Assembly (NCBI RefSeq): GCF_003008515.1 | Contig: NZ_CP027668.1 | Location: 496,001-560,000 of the forward strand | Length of the DNA: 64,000 bases | Direction of reading: 5' to 3' | DNA from: Phreatobacter cathodiphilus | GTDB taxonomy: Bacteria > Pseudomonadota > Alphaproteobacteria > Rhizobiales > Phreatobacteraceae | Part shown: positions 27,158 to 35,858 of the stretch, one piece after another | How the letters are laid out: each line of letters starts with the position of its first letter | Position numbering within the stretch: position 1 is the stretch's first letter | Notes under the pieces: model-generated | Database searches by the model: none | Told to the model about the DNA's origin: nothing | Seen by the model: the letters and a program-made list of their open reading frames with translations, nothing else | Program-made: the position numbers and the translations under genes

Positions 27158-27630
27158 CCCCTGCCAACCGCTCCAGCCCCGAGACGGCGGCGCTCGCCCC
27201 TCCCGCCACCCGGCGGGGCGCGGCCGCCACCGTCGCCGCCGCGCTGCCGGGCCCGGCACCGACCGTGCCCGCAACCGCTCCCGCCGCGCCCGAGCCCTCC
27301 CATGCCGGCAAGCCCTGCCCTGGGCTCGCGGAGTGTCCCGAGCGGCCGCGTCTGGTGCGCCGCCTCTTCGCCGCCGCCGAGCGCGAGATCGAGGCGGTGG
27401 AAGCGAGCCTCGGCGGCCCCTCGGCCACCGCCGCCCGCCGCCTCGGCGCGCTCGCCGCCACCCTCGACCGCCTCGCCACCCTCGACCGCAAGGCCCTCGC
27501 CGTCCGCGACAATGCCGGAGAAGCCGATGCCGCCGTCACCGCGCCTGTGGACGCCGACGCCTGGGCTGAGGCGCTTGCGGCGGAACTTGATCCGGGCAAG
27601 CCCGGACCGGATCGCGGCCCTCGAGCCTGA
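27154..27630 (+). CDS. GTA gp1-like small terminase subunit candidate
   Basis: 158 residues from TTG 27154, chosen because GGAGG lies 7 bases upstream; translation would overlap the leader stop. The N-terminal half is Ala/Pro/Arg-rich; the C-terminal half (RPRLVRRLFAAAEREIEAVEASLGG ... LATLDRLATLDRKALAV) is the helical pattern of the gene before the large terminase in alphaproteobacterial GTA clusters. Its end overlaps the terminase start. Small terminases recognise or hold DNA for packaging; identification rests mainly on position. Confidence 0.65.
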   Translation: MTPANRSSPETAALAPPATRRGAAATVAAALPGPAPTVPATAPAAPEPSHAGKPCPGLAECPERPRLVRRLFAAAEREIEAVEASLGGPSATAARRLGALAATLDRLATLDRKALAVRDNAGEADAAVTAPVDADAWAEALAAELDPGKPGPDRGPRA

Positions 27631-28870
27631 GAAGATCGCCCGTCTCCGCGCCTTCTGGCCCGCCTTCGCACGCCCCGAACAGATGCCGCCGCGCGGCGGC
27701 TGGCGAGTCTGGGCCTTCGTCGGCGGCCGCGGCGCCGGCAAGACCCGCGCCGGCGCCGAATGGGTGCACGGCATCGTCCACGGCCGCGACGGCTTCGGCC
27801 CTAAGGCCGGCCGCATCGCCCTCGTCGGCGAGACCATCGACCAGGTCCGCGAGGTCATGGTGGAGGGGGTCTCGGGGCTGAGAGCCTGCGGCTTTCCGGC
27901 CGAGCGGCCCCGCTTCGAGCCCTCGCGCCGCCGCCTCGTCTGGCCCAACGGCGCCGTCGCCCACGGTTTCTCCTCGGAGGATCCGGAGGCGCTGCGCGGT
28001 CCGCAATTCGACGCCGCCTGGGCCGACGAGACCGGCAAATGGGTGCAGGCCGAGGCGACCTGGGACATGCTCAGCTTCGCGCTCCGCCTCGGCGAGCGGC
28101 CGCGCGCCATGGTGACGACGACGCCGCGGGCGACGCCGCTCATGCGCCGCCTGCTCGCCGATGCGGACACGGTGGTGACGCGCTCGGCCACCGCGGCGAA
28201 CGCCGCCAATCTCGCGCCGGGCATCGTCAAGGCGCTGATGGCGCGCTACGCCGGCACCCGGCTCGGCCGGCAGGAACTCGACGGCGAACTGATCGACGAC
28301 CGCGAGGGGGCGCTGTTCTCCCGCGAGGCCATCGAGGCCCAAAGGGTGGGTGCGGCGCCGACGCTGAAGCGGATCGCCGTGGCGGTCGATCCTCCCGCCT
28401 CCCACCGCAAGGGGGCGGATGCCTGCGGCATCGTCGCCTGCGGCATCGACGCGGAGGGCACCGTCTACGTGCTGGCGGATGTGAGTGCCGAGGGGCTCAA
28501 ACCGCACGAATGGGCGGGGAGGGCGGCGACGCTCTACCGCAGGCTCGACGCCGACGCGCTCGTCGTCGAGGTCAACCAGGGCGGCGACATGGTGGCCGCG
28601 GTGATCGGCGAGGTGGCGCCCGACGTGCCGGTGACGCCGGTCAGGGCGGCGCGCTCCAAGCACCTGCGCGCCGAGCCGGTCGCCGCCCTCTATGCGCAGG
28701 GTCGCGTCCGCCACGCCGGGCGGTTCCCGGCGCTGGAGGACGAGCTCGCCGATTTCGGCCCCGACGGCTTGTCGAACGGCCGCAGCCCCGACCGGCTCGA
28801 CGCGCTGGTCTGGGCGGTGACGCATCTGGCGCTCAGGCCTCGGGCGGAAGCGCGGGTGAGGGGGCTTTAG
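27527..28870 (+). CDS. GTA gp2, large terminase subunit (packaging ATPase/nuclease)
   Basis: 447 residues from ATG 27527 (GGAGAAG upstream; 27512 possible); the long upstream extension is a shadow of gp1. Walker A is VGGRGAGKT (residues 65-73), Walker B FDAAWADETG, and nuclease acidic residues are in VAVDPPAS and VVEVNQGGD. TerL pumps DNA into the capsid and cuts it. In GTAs it packages host DNA fragments. Followed by a gap with two palindromic repeats and by an accessory cassette. Confidence 0.93.
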   Translation: MPPSPRLWTPTPGLRRLRRNLIRASPDRIAALEPEKIARLRAFWPAFARPEQMPPRGGWRVWAFVGGRGAGKTRAGAEWVHGIVHGRDGFGPKAGRIALVGETIDQVREVMVEGVSGLRACGFPAERPRFEPSRRRLVWPNGAVAHGFSSEDPEALRGPQFDAAWADETGKWVQAEATWDMLSFALRLGERPRAMVTTTPRATPLMRRLLADADTVVTRSATAANAANLAPGIVKALMARYAGTRLGRQELDGELIDDREGALFSREAIEAQRVGAAPTLKRIAVAVDPPASHRKGADACGIVACGIDAEGTVYVLADVSAEGLKPHEWAGRAATLYRRLDADALVVEVNQGGDMVAAVIGEVAPDVPVTPVRAARSKHLRAEPVAALYAQGRVRHAGRFPALEDELADFGPDGLSNGRSPDRLDALVWAVTHLALRPRAEARVRGL

Positions 28871-29191
28871 GGGCTTGTCCCCATCGCTCCGAGATGTCGG
28901 GAATGCCCCACCCCGACCCTCCCCTCTGGCGAGGGGGGATCGGCATCGCCGTCCTGCGATAGACTCGCTGACGCAGTACGCGCGCTGACGAACCCGATGG
29001 CGATCGCGGGTCGGGCCTGGCCCGACGGCGCCAAACCTACGCGACGCCATAGTCTCCCTCCCCTCGGCAGAGGGGAGGGTGCGGGTGAGGCTTCAAGCGC
29101 GCCTCGCCAATCGCCTGCTGACACGTGCCGCGCCGACCGCTGCCCTCCGGCGCCCTTCTGCCCCCCTGCATCGGCCCGCTTCGGAGGCCTC
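28871..29191. repeat. gap of 321 bases with two GC-rich palindromes
   Basis: No gene supported. Palindromic elements at about 28906-28943 (CCGACCCTCCCCTCTGGCGAGGGGG...) and 29054-29090 (CTCCCTCCCCTCGGCAGAGGGGAGGG) belong to the same family as those at 45190, 45301, 52036 and 55583. Confidence 0.6.
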
Positions 29192-29617
29192 ATGACACCG
29201 CAGCCTTCTGGGCGTGCCGGGGGGGGGGACCCCCGCAGCGCGATTGCCCCTGTGCGCCTGTGGCGCGCTATCGCGGATCTTCGTTGGGACATCCTCGTCC
29301 TCAAGACGGCGCTGCGCTTGCACCGTCGCTACGACCCCGACCAGCCGCGCGTCCCGGCCGGGAGCCCGGACGGCGGCCAGTGGACCAACGGCGGCGGCTC
29401 ATCGCCGCGCGAGATGACGATGCGCCGCGGCACGCCGTTGTCTCAGGCCACGCCGGCGCAACTCGCAGTAATCGCGGTTCTGCAGGCAAGAGCAGATGCT
29501 ATCGTAGCAAGAGTCAGGCTGCGCGACCCCACTTGGCCAGGTCCGAAGAGCCTCACGGCTACCGTTGAGGGGCAGATCGAGCATTGGAGGGACGTCGCGG
29601 CGAGAGCTGAAGCCTGA
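29192..29617 (+). CDS. protein with DPDQPRVPAGSPDGGQW motif, possibly the front of a polymorphic toxin
   Basis: 141 residues, GGAGG upstream of ATG 29192. An N-terminal Arg-rich stretch precedes YDPDQPRVPAGSPDGGQWTNGG, a linker that in rhizobial proteins usually joins an N-terminal carrier part to a variable C-terminal toxin-like domain. The tail (ATPAQLAVIAVLQARADAIVARV) is helical. The frame stops at TGA 29615-29617 and continues open to 29929 with a zinc-binding toxin-like domain, so the two may once have been one gene. Confidence 0.6.
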   Translation: MTPQPSGRAGGGDPRSAIAPVRLWRAIADLRWDILVLKTALRLHRRYDPDQPRVPAGSPDGGQWTNGGGSSPREMTMRRGTPLSQATPAQLAVIAVLQARADAIVARVRLRDPTWPGPKSLTATVEGQIEHWRDVAARAEA

Positions 29618-29626
29618 GAAGCTGAG

Positions 29627-29929
29627 TTGATCCGATACGGCGTTAACGGCCCAGGGCGCTTTGCAGTGGAATCGTTTCCCGCACCCGTTGATCGGGCGCT
29701 AAACCGCCCCGAACGTGAACGGTTGCAGTTTTTCGGCGATCGTGACGGGTGTCACACTTGCGGAGTTAGGCATCCTGGGGGACTTTTTGAGCGCTGGATC
29801 GCCGATCATCAACGGAATACAGCCCTCAACCCACCAGGCCAGCCGCAGGAAATTTTCCCACAATGTGCGGCGTGTAGTGCGGCTCAAGGTGGCTATGTCC
29901 GAGGAATTCAGCGTCGCGGAGGCTTCTGA
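29627..29929 (+). CDS. zinc-binding, HNH-like toxin domain candidate
   Basis: About 100 residues from TTG 29627 with no good ribosome site, in the same frame as the previous gene and separated from it by one TGA. Paired cysteines CHTC and CAAC flank an ADHQRNTALNPPGQPQ segment with a DH pair, ending QGG. This CxxC-DH-CxxC-QGG layout recurs in C-terminal toxin domains of polymorphic toxins and suggests an HNH-type nuclease. Its stop overlaps the next ATG (TGATG). Activity is inference. Confidence 0.5.
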   Translation: MIRYGVNGPGRFAVESFPAPVDRALNRPERERLQFFGDRDGCHTCGVRHPGGLFERWIADHQRNTALNPPGQPQEIFPQCAACSAAQGGYVRGIQRRGGF

Positions 29930-30300
29930 TGCAGACCGCAAGAGTATGCCCGCCCAATCCCGTCCTGTTCCTCGAAGATGCTGCCGGCGGCGAGCCGCCG
30001 ATCTTCCAGCCTGACGACTTCGCCCGCCAGGCCTGCGCCACGGCCACCACCATCAGTTTCCTGCTCAGTGGAGACCCGGAATTTGAGACGGAAGTCGTCA
30101 TCGGCTCCCGCGCCGAGGTCGATCCCGGTCGTGAGCCGAAATTCGTCAAGGAGATCCCCACCCCGTCACGCCTCATCCGAGTCGTTGAAGTCGACGACAC
30201 CGAGGTCTTCGCCGTTGCTGTCCCGGACGCGACGACGCGGGTCAGCCTCTGGTTCAGCCGGCCTGTTTGGTCGGACAAGGTGATCATCGGCCTCGGCTGA
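29929..30300 (+). CDS. immunity-like protein, copy 1 of a tandem pair
   Basis: 123 acidic residues starting directly on the toxin-like gene's stop. Ends WSDKVIIGLG and contains VDPGREPKFV and SLWFSRPVW; the next gene repeats the pattern NxxLFxED ... VDPGRPPDF ... SIWLSHPEW-PDKVIIGLD. Position right after a toxin-like domain plus tandem duplication suggest an immunity protein. Family not recognised. Confidence 0.55.
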   Translation: MQTARVCPPNPVLFLEDAAGGEPPIFQPDDFARQACATATTISFLLSGDPEFETEVVIGSRAEVDPGREPKFVKEIPTPSRLIRVVEVDDTEVFAVAVPDATTRVSLWFSRPVWSDKVIIGLG

Positions 30301-30363
30301 ATTCGCCACCCGCGGTTCGATATGGACTGGAGGCCGAGAAGCACACGACAGAGGACCCCCGGA

Positions 30364-30732
30364 ATGAAGCGAAGCGTCTCGACGTCCCCGATCAACTCGA
30401 TCCTCTTCATTGAGGATCGCCCCGCCTCGAACATTCCGGTTGTCGACCCGCCGACCGCGCCCGCCTGGGCCACGCCCGACTGCATCATCGTCAAGGCCTA
30501 TCCCGAACAGGATGGCCCGACCGACGTGCTCCTCGGTGACCACACCGATGTTGATCCGGGCCGTCCGCCGGACTTCACCTCGATGCTCAGGACCCCCGGT
30601 GGTCGCGTTCTGGTCAGGGACGTCCTGGATGAGGTGGTTGTCACCATGCCGTCGGCCAGAGACCTGACCCGCATCTCGATCTGGCTGAGCCATCCCGAAT
30701 GGCCCGACAAGGTCATCATCGGCCTCGACTGA
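30364..30732 (+). CDS. immunity-like protein, copy 2 (paralogue of the previous gene)
   Basis: 122 residues from ATG 30364, chosen because its N-terminus (SPINSILFIED) lines up with that of the paralogue (PPNPVLFLED). Conserved C-terminus WPDKVIIGLD. Same remarks on role as for the neighbour; extra immunity copies often accompany toxin loci. Confidence 0.55.
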   Translation: MKRSVSTSPINSILFIEDRPASNIPVVDPPTAPAWATPDCIIVKAYPEQDGPTDVLLGDHTDVDPGRPPDFTSMLRTPGGRVLVRDVLDEVVVTMPSARDLTRISIWLSHPEWPDKVIIGLD

Positions 30733-30764
30733 CTCCTTCACCCCGCCCCCACGCGGAGCCCCCC

Positions 30765-31550
30765 ATGTCCTTCCTCTCCCGTCTCCTCGGCGCTCCCGAG
30801 GCGAAGCGGTCGCGCACGGCCGCCCTCGTCGCGCTGTCGCCGCTCGGCCGGCCCGCCTGGTCCTCGCCCGAGCCGAAGCGCTTCCATGGCGAGGCGCTGG
30901 CGAAGAACCCGGTCGCCGCCCGCGCCGTCGCCCGCGTCGCCCGCGCCGCAGCCGAGATCCCCTTCCAGTTCACGGAGGGAGGGTCGGATGCCTCTGCCCA
31001 TCCGGCGGCGCTGCTGATCGAGCGCCCCAACGAGGGCCAGGACCGCGTGGCGCTTGCCGAGATGCTGGCGACGCACCTGCTCCTCACCGGCAATGCCTAT
31101 GTCGAGGCGGTGAGCGTCGAGGGCCGGGTGCGCGAGCTGCACGTTCTGCGCCCTGACCGCATGCGCCTCGTGCCCGGCGGCGACGGCCGGCCCGCGGCCT
31201 ACGATTATGAGGTGGACGGCCGGTCGCTGCGCTTCGGGCAGGAGGGCGCGGTGCCGCCGGTCCTCCACCTCACCCTGCCGCATCCCTTCGACGACCATTT
31301 CGGCCTGGCGCCGCTGGCCGCGGCCGCGGCCGCCATCGACATCCACAACGCCGCCACCGCCTGGACCAAGGCGCTGCTCGACAATGCCGCGCGGCCGTCG
31401 GGGGCCCTCGTCTATTCCGGCGGCGACGGCACCCTGTCCGAGGACCAGTACGAGCGGCTGAAGGCCGAACTCGCCGACAGCTTCTCGGGAAGCCGCAATG
31501 CCGGCCGCCCCCTGCTGCTGGAGGGCGGGCTCGACTGGAAGCAATTGTGA
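30765..31550 (+). pseudogene. GTA gp3 portal protein, N-terminal part (interrupted by mobile element)
   Basis: Codes for the first 259 portal residues, then three element-derived codons and TGA 31548. The HK97-type portal pattern is clear: N-terminal SFLSRLLGAP, LAKNPVAARAVARVARAAAEIPF, LIERPNEGQDRV.LAEML.THLLLTGNAYVEAV and the end LLLEGGLDWK. The family is expected to continue with a SPKDMDF segment, found 13.2 kb away at 44788. As it stands the product lacks the C-terminal third and should not form a working portal unless the element excises. Confidence 0.92.
31536..31541 (+). repeat. left copy of 6-bp repeat (attL core)
   Basis: TGGAAG, coding Trp-Lys of the portal, occurs here and at 44782-44787. 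Everything between is foreign to the portal. Likely crossover region of the serine recombinase. Confidence 0.75.
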
Positions 31551-31591
31551 TCCAAAGACTCCGAGGGTATTGATGCCCCGACGAGGATCAC

Positions 31592-33160
31592 ATGCACCAG
31601 ACCACGCCCCGACCCAAGGCCTACAGCTATCTGCGCTTCTCGACGGTGGAGCAGGGCAAAGGCGACAGCTATCGTCGCCAGACGGCCCTTGCCGAAGACT
31701 TTTGCCGGGTACGCGGACTCGACCTTGACCGCACCACCACCTTCGAGGACCTGGGAGTTTCGGCCTACTCCGGCAAGAACCGTCGCAAGGGAGCCCTGAG
31801 AGCCTTTCTTGATGCGGTCGAGGAGGAGATCATCCCGGAGGGAAGTTACCTGCTGGTCGAGAGCCTAGACCGGGTGTCCCGCGAGGCAATCCTCGATGCT
31901 CAGGCGACATTCCTGCAAATCGTCAACGCCGGGATCACTCTTGTGACCTTGAAGGGCACTCCTCGCGAGTACTCCCGGGCCACTGTGAACGCGAACCCTA
32001 CCGACCTATTGATCAGCCTGCTGGAGATGATCCGGGCGAACGAGGAAAGCGAGACGAAGTCCCAACGGATCAAGGCGGACTGGAACAGGAAGCGCCAAAG
32101 GGCCCTTGATGGCGAGGCGATCACCTCTCTAGTCCCCGCTTGGCTGGAGCGGTCGGGTAAGGATTTCAAGGTGATTGAGGAGCGCGCCGCCATTGTTCGG
32201 CGCATCTTCTCACTTACCCTTGAAGGAAAGGGGCAGCATGCGATCACCTCGCTGTTCAACAAGGAAGGGATCAAGCCGTTCGGAAGCGCAAAGTGGTGGC
32301 ACCGGAGCTACGTCCGTCTGGTGCTGCGAAGCCCTGCGGTCATCGGCACGTTCGTTCCCCATCGAATGGTCGAGGGCAAACGCATCCCGTTGGAGCCCAT
32401 CCGGAACTATTTCCCGGCAGTCATCGACGTAGAGACCTACGAAGCCGTCCGGGCGCTTGATCAGCCGAGGGCATCACCACCCCGCACCATCGCCTCGATG
32501 TTTTCCGGCTTGGTTCGCTGCGAGGAATGCGGAGGCCCGATGGTCCGAGCGCGGAAGGGTCAGCCCCCGAAACCGTTCTACTACGTGTTCGTCTGCCACA
32601 ACGCGAAGCTCGGCCAGTCCTGTGAATGCAGGACCGTCCGTCAGTCCGTACTTGAGGACGCCCTGAGAGCCGACTTTGTGAGGTTCATTGAGGAAGCCCC
32701 GACCCATGATGATGACCTCACAGCGCAGTTGGAGGCGGTCGAGGATGCCTTGAGTGAAATGCAGGGACGGGCCGCGAGGTTGGTCGAGGCAATCTCTCAA
32801 CGCCCGCTAGCGCAACTGGTTGATCGGCTTGCAGAGGTGAACGAAGGCGTAGCCGAATTGAAGGAGAAGCAGGCAGAGCTGACCGCTGCGTTCCGAGACA
32901 CCGCTCGACCAGTGATGCTCAAGCGGCTCGCTGACCTATCAGACCTACTGGAAAGCCAAGACAGCGAGGTCACCCCCCGAATCCAAGTGCAGTTGCGCCA
33001 GGTTCTGGACCACATCGTTGTCCACTTCGACCGTGAGGCGTCCCGACGTAAGCCCCGAGGCTACATAGAGTTCGTGTGGAAGGGGGGCGGCAGGTCATAT
33101 CTTGACTGGGGGCCGGTGTTCTATGCCGCGTCGATGCGTGACAGGCGAGCAAATCGCTGA
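31592..33160 (+). CDS. large serine recombinase (site-specific integrase)
   Basis: 522 residues, GAGGA before the ATG. Resolvase catalytic domain with nucleophile Ser17 in YLRFSTVEQ and conserved ESLDRVSR; a Recombinase domain (about 165-280) with HAITSLFNKEGIKPFG; a zinc ribbon CEECGG...CHN..LGQSCEC (about 312-345); and a coiled-coil (about 370-440). This is the full architecture of integrases that insert and, with a directionality factor, excise phages and islands. Its place just inside the left end marks it as the element's own integrase. No obvious directionality factor is recognised nearby. Confidence 0.95.
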   Translation: MHQTTPRPKAYSYLRFSTVEQGKGDSYRRQTALAEDFCRVRGLDLDRTTTFEDLGVSAYSGKNRRKGALRAFLDAVEEEIIPEGSYLLVESLDRVSREAILDAQATFLQIVNAGITLVTLKGTPREYSRATVNANPTDLLISLLEMIRANEESETKSQRIKADWNRKRQRALDGEAITSLVPAWLERSGKDFKVIEERAAIVRRIFSLTLEGKGQHAITSLFNKEGIKPFGSAKWWHRSYVRLVLRSPAVIGTFVPHRMVEGKRIPLEPIRNYFPAVIDVETYEAVRALDQPRASPPRTIASMFSGLVRCEECGGPMVRARKGQPPKPFYYVFVCHNAKLGQSCECRTVRQSVLEDALRADFVRFIEEAPTHDDDLTAQLEAVEDALSEMQGRAARLVEAISQRPLAQLVDRLAEVNEGVAELKEKQAELTAAFRDTARPVMLKRLADLSDLLESQDSEVTPRIQVQLRQVLDHIVVHFDREASRRKPRGYIEFVWKGGGRSYLDWGPVFYAASMRDRRANR

Positions 33161-33184
33161 CTACCCTTGTCCCGTAGTACGGCG

Positions 33185-34459
33185 CTAGCGTTTGGATGTC
33201 CTTTTGTGGCTAAAAACCGAATCCAACGGCGGCGGTGGCTCTGCATCAGACGCCGCTAATCGCCGAATGTCCGAAATGTACTCGGCGCTGATCCCACCGA
33301 AATCAATGTTAGCGATACTCAGGCGACTTTCCGGATGTTCGATCCCATCCAAATCACGCATAGAATCATAGTGGTATAAGGCCTGACGAAGTACGAGATT
33401 ATAGTCGTAACGGGATTTCTCTCGAGCGTGAAATTTGCGTATCTCCTCTTGGTACTGAAAGAATTCTTGTGCGTGGCGATGCATTAGTAGGCGGGCAGTA
33501 CGAGCGACCGGCTCTGGTGCCCGTTCACCGCCAAAGGCAACAAAAGATAGAGCCCTAGCAAACCGGAGTTTCTGTTTTTCGTCGGCCTGAACAACAGCCT
33601 GGGTCACGAACGCAGGCAAGTCTTTGATGGAGCGATACCGGAAGGGTGTTCGGGGGAAACCCCTTGACAAGTACCGGCCATAAAGCCCCCTCGGAAATAG
33701 ATCAAGAAATGTATCATAATCTTTAGTAACGTCAATTATTGTGGGAGCGAGCCGCGACGACAGTCCGTTTATAAAGTACCCGAAAAATACGTCTTTTGTT
33801 TCTTCCTTATTTAAAATATCATCGTCGATTGCGGCAATAAAACTCTGGAGTCTGTCGAAAGAGACCTTAACTGCAAAACGGCGCAGCCATTCATTGGCCG
33901 TTTTGTTTAAGCTTAAGTCAATCGGGTGGGGCGGAGCGGCTACTTGCCGACTGTGCCTCACAGCAGTTCGGAAACGTGAAATCCAGTAAGGCGAACTGCT
34001 CGGCGGTGTTTCAAACAACCCCCAAAACAAGCGTTTCAGTTCGTCGGCCTGCCAGTTTCGGGACCGCTCTTCCAATGCACCGGACTCAGCTTCGCTAAGG
34101 AGTTTGGTCAAGTCTCGGAAAACCGGACTATCATGTGCGTCAGCGGGCCAAAGAAACTGAAGGTTGCGCGGAGCTAGATCTCCGCTGATGACTTGGAAGG
34201 CGTTATTGATCCAAACCGGAATAGGGCATGGATCGCCTATCCGCAATTGAATCGGTTTCATGGACACTGGAAGAGATTCGATATTGTATTCGTCAGGGTC
34301 AACCAAGTCAATAAACTGAATGACTCTAAGGCTTGTATCGCTCTCTGGCACGAAAAGCGAATTGTAGTCTGGGTGGGTCACAATAGGCACGCCGATGCCG
34401 CTGGCTGTCTTAGTGAGCTTTATATATCCATAAACTACACCGCTCTCGATACGTTTCAT
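33185..34459 (-). CDS. unrecognised 424-residue protein, second gene of a two-gene operon
   Basis: 424 residues; starts in a 4-base overlap (ATGA) with the preceding gene, which suggests a stoichiometric complex or toxin/antitoxin-like unit. The sequence is soluble, rich in Arg, Asp, Phe and Leu, with no membrane helix and no motif I can assign (segments such as SRNWQADELKRLFWGLFE and SRYDYNLVLRQALYHYDSM look helical). The C-terminus ends basic (HKRTSKR). GC is clearly lower than the host genes, consistent with recent acquisition. A defence role is a guess from context. Confidence 0.7.
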   Translation of the reverse strand: MKRIESGVVYGYIKLTKTASGIGVPIVTHPDYNSLFVPESDTSLRVIQFIDLVDPDEYNIESLPVSMKPIQLRIGDPCPIPVWINNAFQVISGDLAPRNLQFLWPADAHDSPVFRDLTKLLSEAESGALEERSRNWQADELKRLFWGLFETPPSSSPYWISRFRTAVRHSRQVAAPPHPIDLSLNKTANEWLRRFAVKVSFDRLQSFIAAIDDDILNKEETKDVFFGYFINGLSSRLAPTIIDVTKDYDTFLDLFPRGLYGRYLSRGFPRTPFRYRSIKDLPAFVTQAVVQADEKQKLRFARALSFVAFGGERAPEPVARTARLLMHRHAQEFFQYQEEIRKFHAREKSRYDYNLVLRQALYHYDSMRDLDGIEHPESRLSIANIDFGGISAEYISDIRRLAASDAEPPPPLDSVFSHKRTSKR

Positions 34460-35241
34460 ATTACGATGCCGTTCTTTTTGTATATCGCGGCGACGTGCTC
34501 ATATATGGAATGATAGTAATTTTCAACGTTAAGTGGGTGAATAGGGTACGTTCTGATTGTTTTAGTTATCTTTCGGATGGCCTTTATTAGCTCATTGTCC
34601 CTAGCGTATTCATCAGGCATGACGACGCCGAGTATATCCTCTGAAGAAAGAGGGATATCTTGATCAATCTGAATTTCGATTGTGGCGGCGCGGTCATCGG
34701 TTTTTGCAGAGCCGTTGTCCTGCATCAATCGCGATACAGCCAAAACTTCTTGATGACGCGGACCAAGTGAATGCGTGGTGCTGATATCATCTAAGCTGTT
34801 CGGTTTACGTTGAAAATAGCGTTTCGGTTCACCAAAATAAAAAGAAATAAGCCTTCCAACCTGAGCCGGATCAATGCCGCAGTCGAACCGTTCTAGATCG
34901 AAAACCGTGACGTAGGCAGGCAGGCGACCTGACGCGAATGCGCCCGAGTCAAACGGGAAAATGCGCTTTATTGGCGGTAATTCGCTGAACCGAATGACAA
35001 ATACAAGAGGTAACTGCCAGAACGAGGCCTCTCCGTCGAAGCGAACCTTGTAGGCTGGCCTACCCACGAAAAGGTAGCAGAGTTTTTCCCCATGGAAAAC
35101 ATTGCAAGGGGTAGCCAAAATTTTCCCTCCCCCGACGATGTCAAAGATGTTCTTCGATAGCGTCGAGTGGGTCCAAGGTAGGTTGGTGGCAGTCCCGAAG
35201 TTTCCTGAGGCGAGCAAATCGCCCAGCCTGACCGCTTTCAT
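34456..35241 (-). CDS. unrecognised 261-residue protein, first gene of a two-gene operon
   Basis: 261 residues with GGAGG 7 bases before ATG 35241. Mixed alpha/beta sequence: CNVFHGEKLCYLFVGRPAYK and WQLPLVFVIRF, FPFDSGAFASGRLP, then a C-terminal helical part (NELIKAIRKITKTIRTYP). No family recognised. The compact YLFVGRP.Y and FPFDSGAF segments would fit a small catalytic or nucleotide-binding core but I cannot name one. AT-richer than the chromosome. Confidence 0.7.
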   Translation of the reverse strand: MKAVRLGDLLASGNFGTATNLPWTHSTLSKNIFDIVGGGKILATPCNVFHGEKLCYLFVGRPAYKVRFDGEASFWQLPLVFVIRFSELPPIKRIFPFDSGAFASGRLPAYVTVFDLERFDCGIDPAQVGRLISFYFGEPKRYFQRKPNSLDDISTTHSLGPRHQEVLAVSRLMQDNGSAKTDDRAATIEIQIDQDIPLSSEDILGVVMPDEYARDNELIKAIRKITKTIRTYPIHPLNVENYYHSIYEHVAAIYKKNGIVI

Positions 35242-35403
35242 ATAAAACCTCCGATTGAGCCAAAATGATCCATGTCGCCGCGGATGTGGTCAAGGGTCAA
35301 ACATTTCCCCTGCTTCCCTTGAGGACCCTCGGTGACGGCGTGTGATTGGGGTTGCGTATTCGTCAGAAAAGAACATAACAGGAACATTAGCTCGGAGAAA
35401 GCA

Positions 35404-35628
35404 ATGACCCAGCCACGCCACAGGGACCGCGAAATCGTGTCCGAAGCGATCACCGAAGCCGACATCGATGAGGTGCTTCAGGAGTTCGGTGGCGACACCC
35501 GGCAGGCAGTTCGGGCGCTGCTGGAGGACATAGCCGTCCTTGCCCTCGATCGGGCCAGGGCAATCTCCACCGGCTTCGTTCGTGGCCAGCGTTTCCATGG
35601 TGCCATCGACACCCTCAAGCTGCCCTGA
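35404..35628 (+). CDS. small acidic/helical protein, unknown
   Basis: 74 residues from ATG 35404 with GGAGAA upstream; the 24-codon extension to 35332 lacks a ribosome site. REIVSEAITEADIDEVLQEFGGDTRQAVRALLEDIAVLA is helical. Stop overlaps the next ATG (TGATG). Divergent from the unknown operon. No family recognised. Confidence 0.6.
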   Translation: MTQPRHRDREIVSEAITEADIDEVLQEFGGDTRQAVRALLEDIAVLALDRARAISTGFVRGQRFHGAIDTLKLP

Positions 35629-35858
35629 TGCCCCGCAATGTCACTGTGGCGGGAGCCAAGGCGGAGGGCGTGAGGGGCGCGTGGGTCCGTTGCCGGGCTG
35701 ATGGCTGCCGGAACTTCGCCTACCTGACTTGGGAAGCGATGAGGCTGACACCCGCTGACATGATCGATGACGTACAGTGGCGACTCCGCATCCGTTGCTC
35801 GGTCTGCGGCAGCAGGGAGGTATCCATCCGCCCTTACTGGGTCGAGCCTTCCTCCTAG
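35628..35858 (+). CDS. small zinc-ribbon protein
   Basis: 76 residues, translationally coupled to the previous gene. VRCRADGCRNFAYLTW and RIRCSVCGSREVSI give C-x4-C and C-x2-C pairs, a likely zinc ribbon. Overlaps the convergent HNH gene end by 4 bases. Might bind DNA or RNA; function unknown. Confidence 0.6.
   Translation: MPRNVTVAGAKAEGVRGAWVRCRADGCRNFAYLTWEAMRLTPADMIDDVQWRLRIRCSVCGSREVSIRPYWVEPSS

Noticed and set aside
29715-30014. 99-codon ORF overlapping the toxin-like gene
   Set aside because: Different frame, no ribosome site; the overlapping frames have recognisable cysteine pairs and a paralogue.
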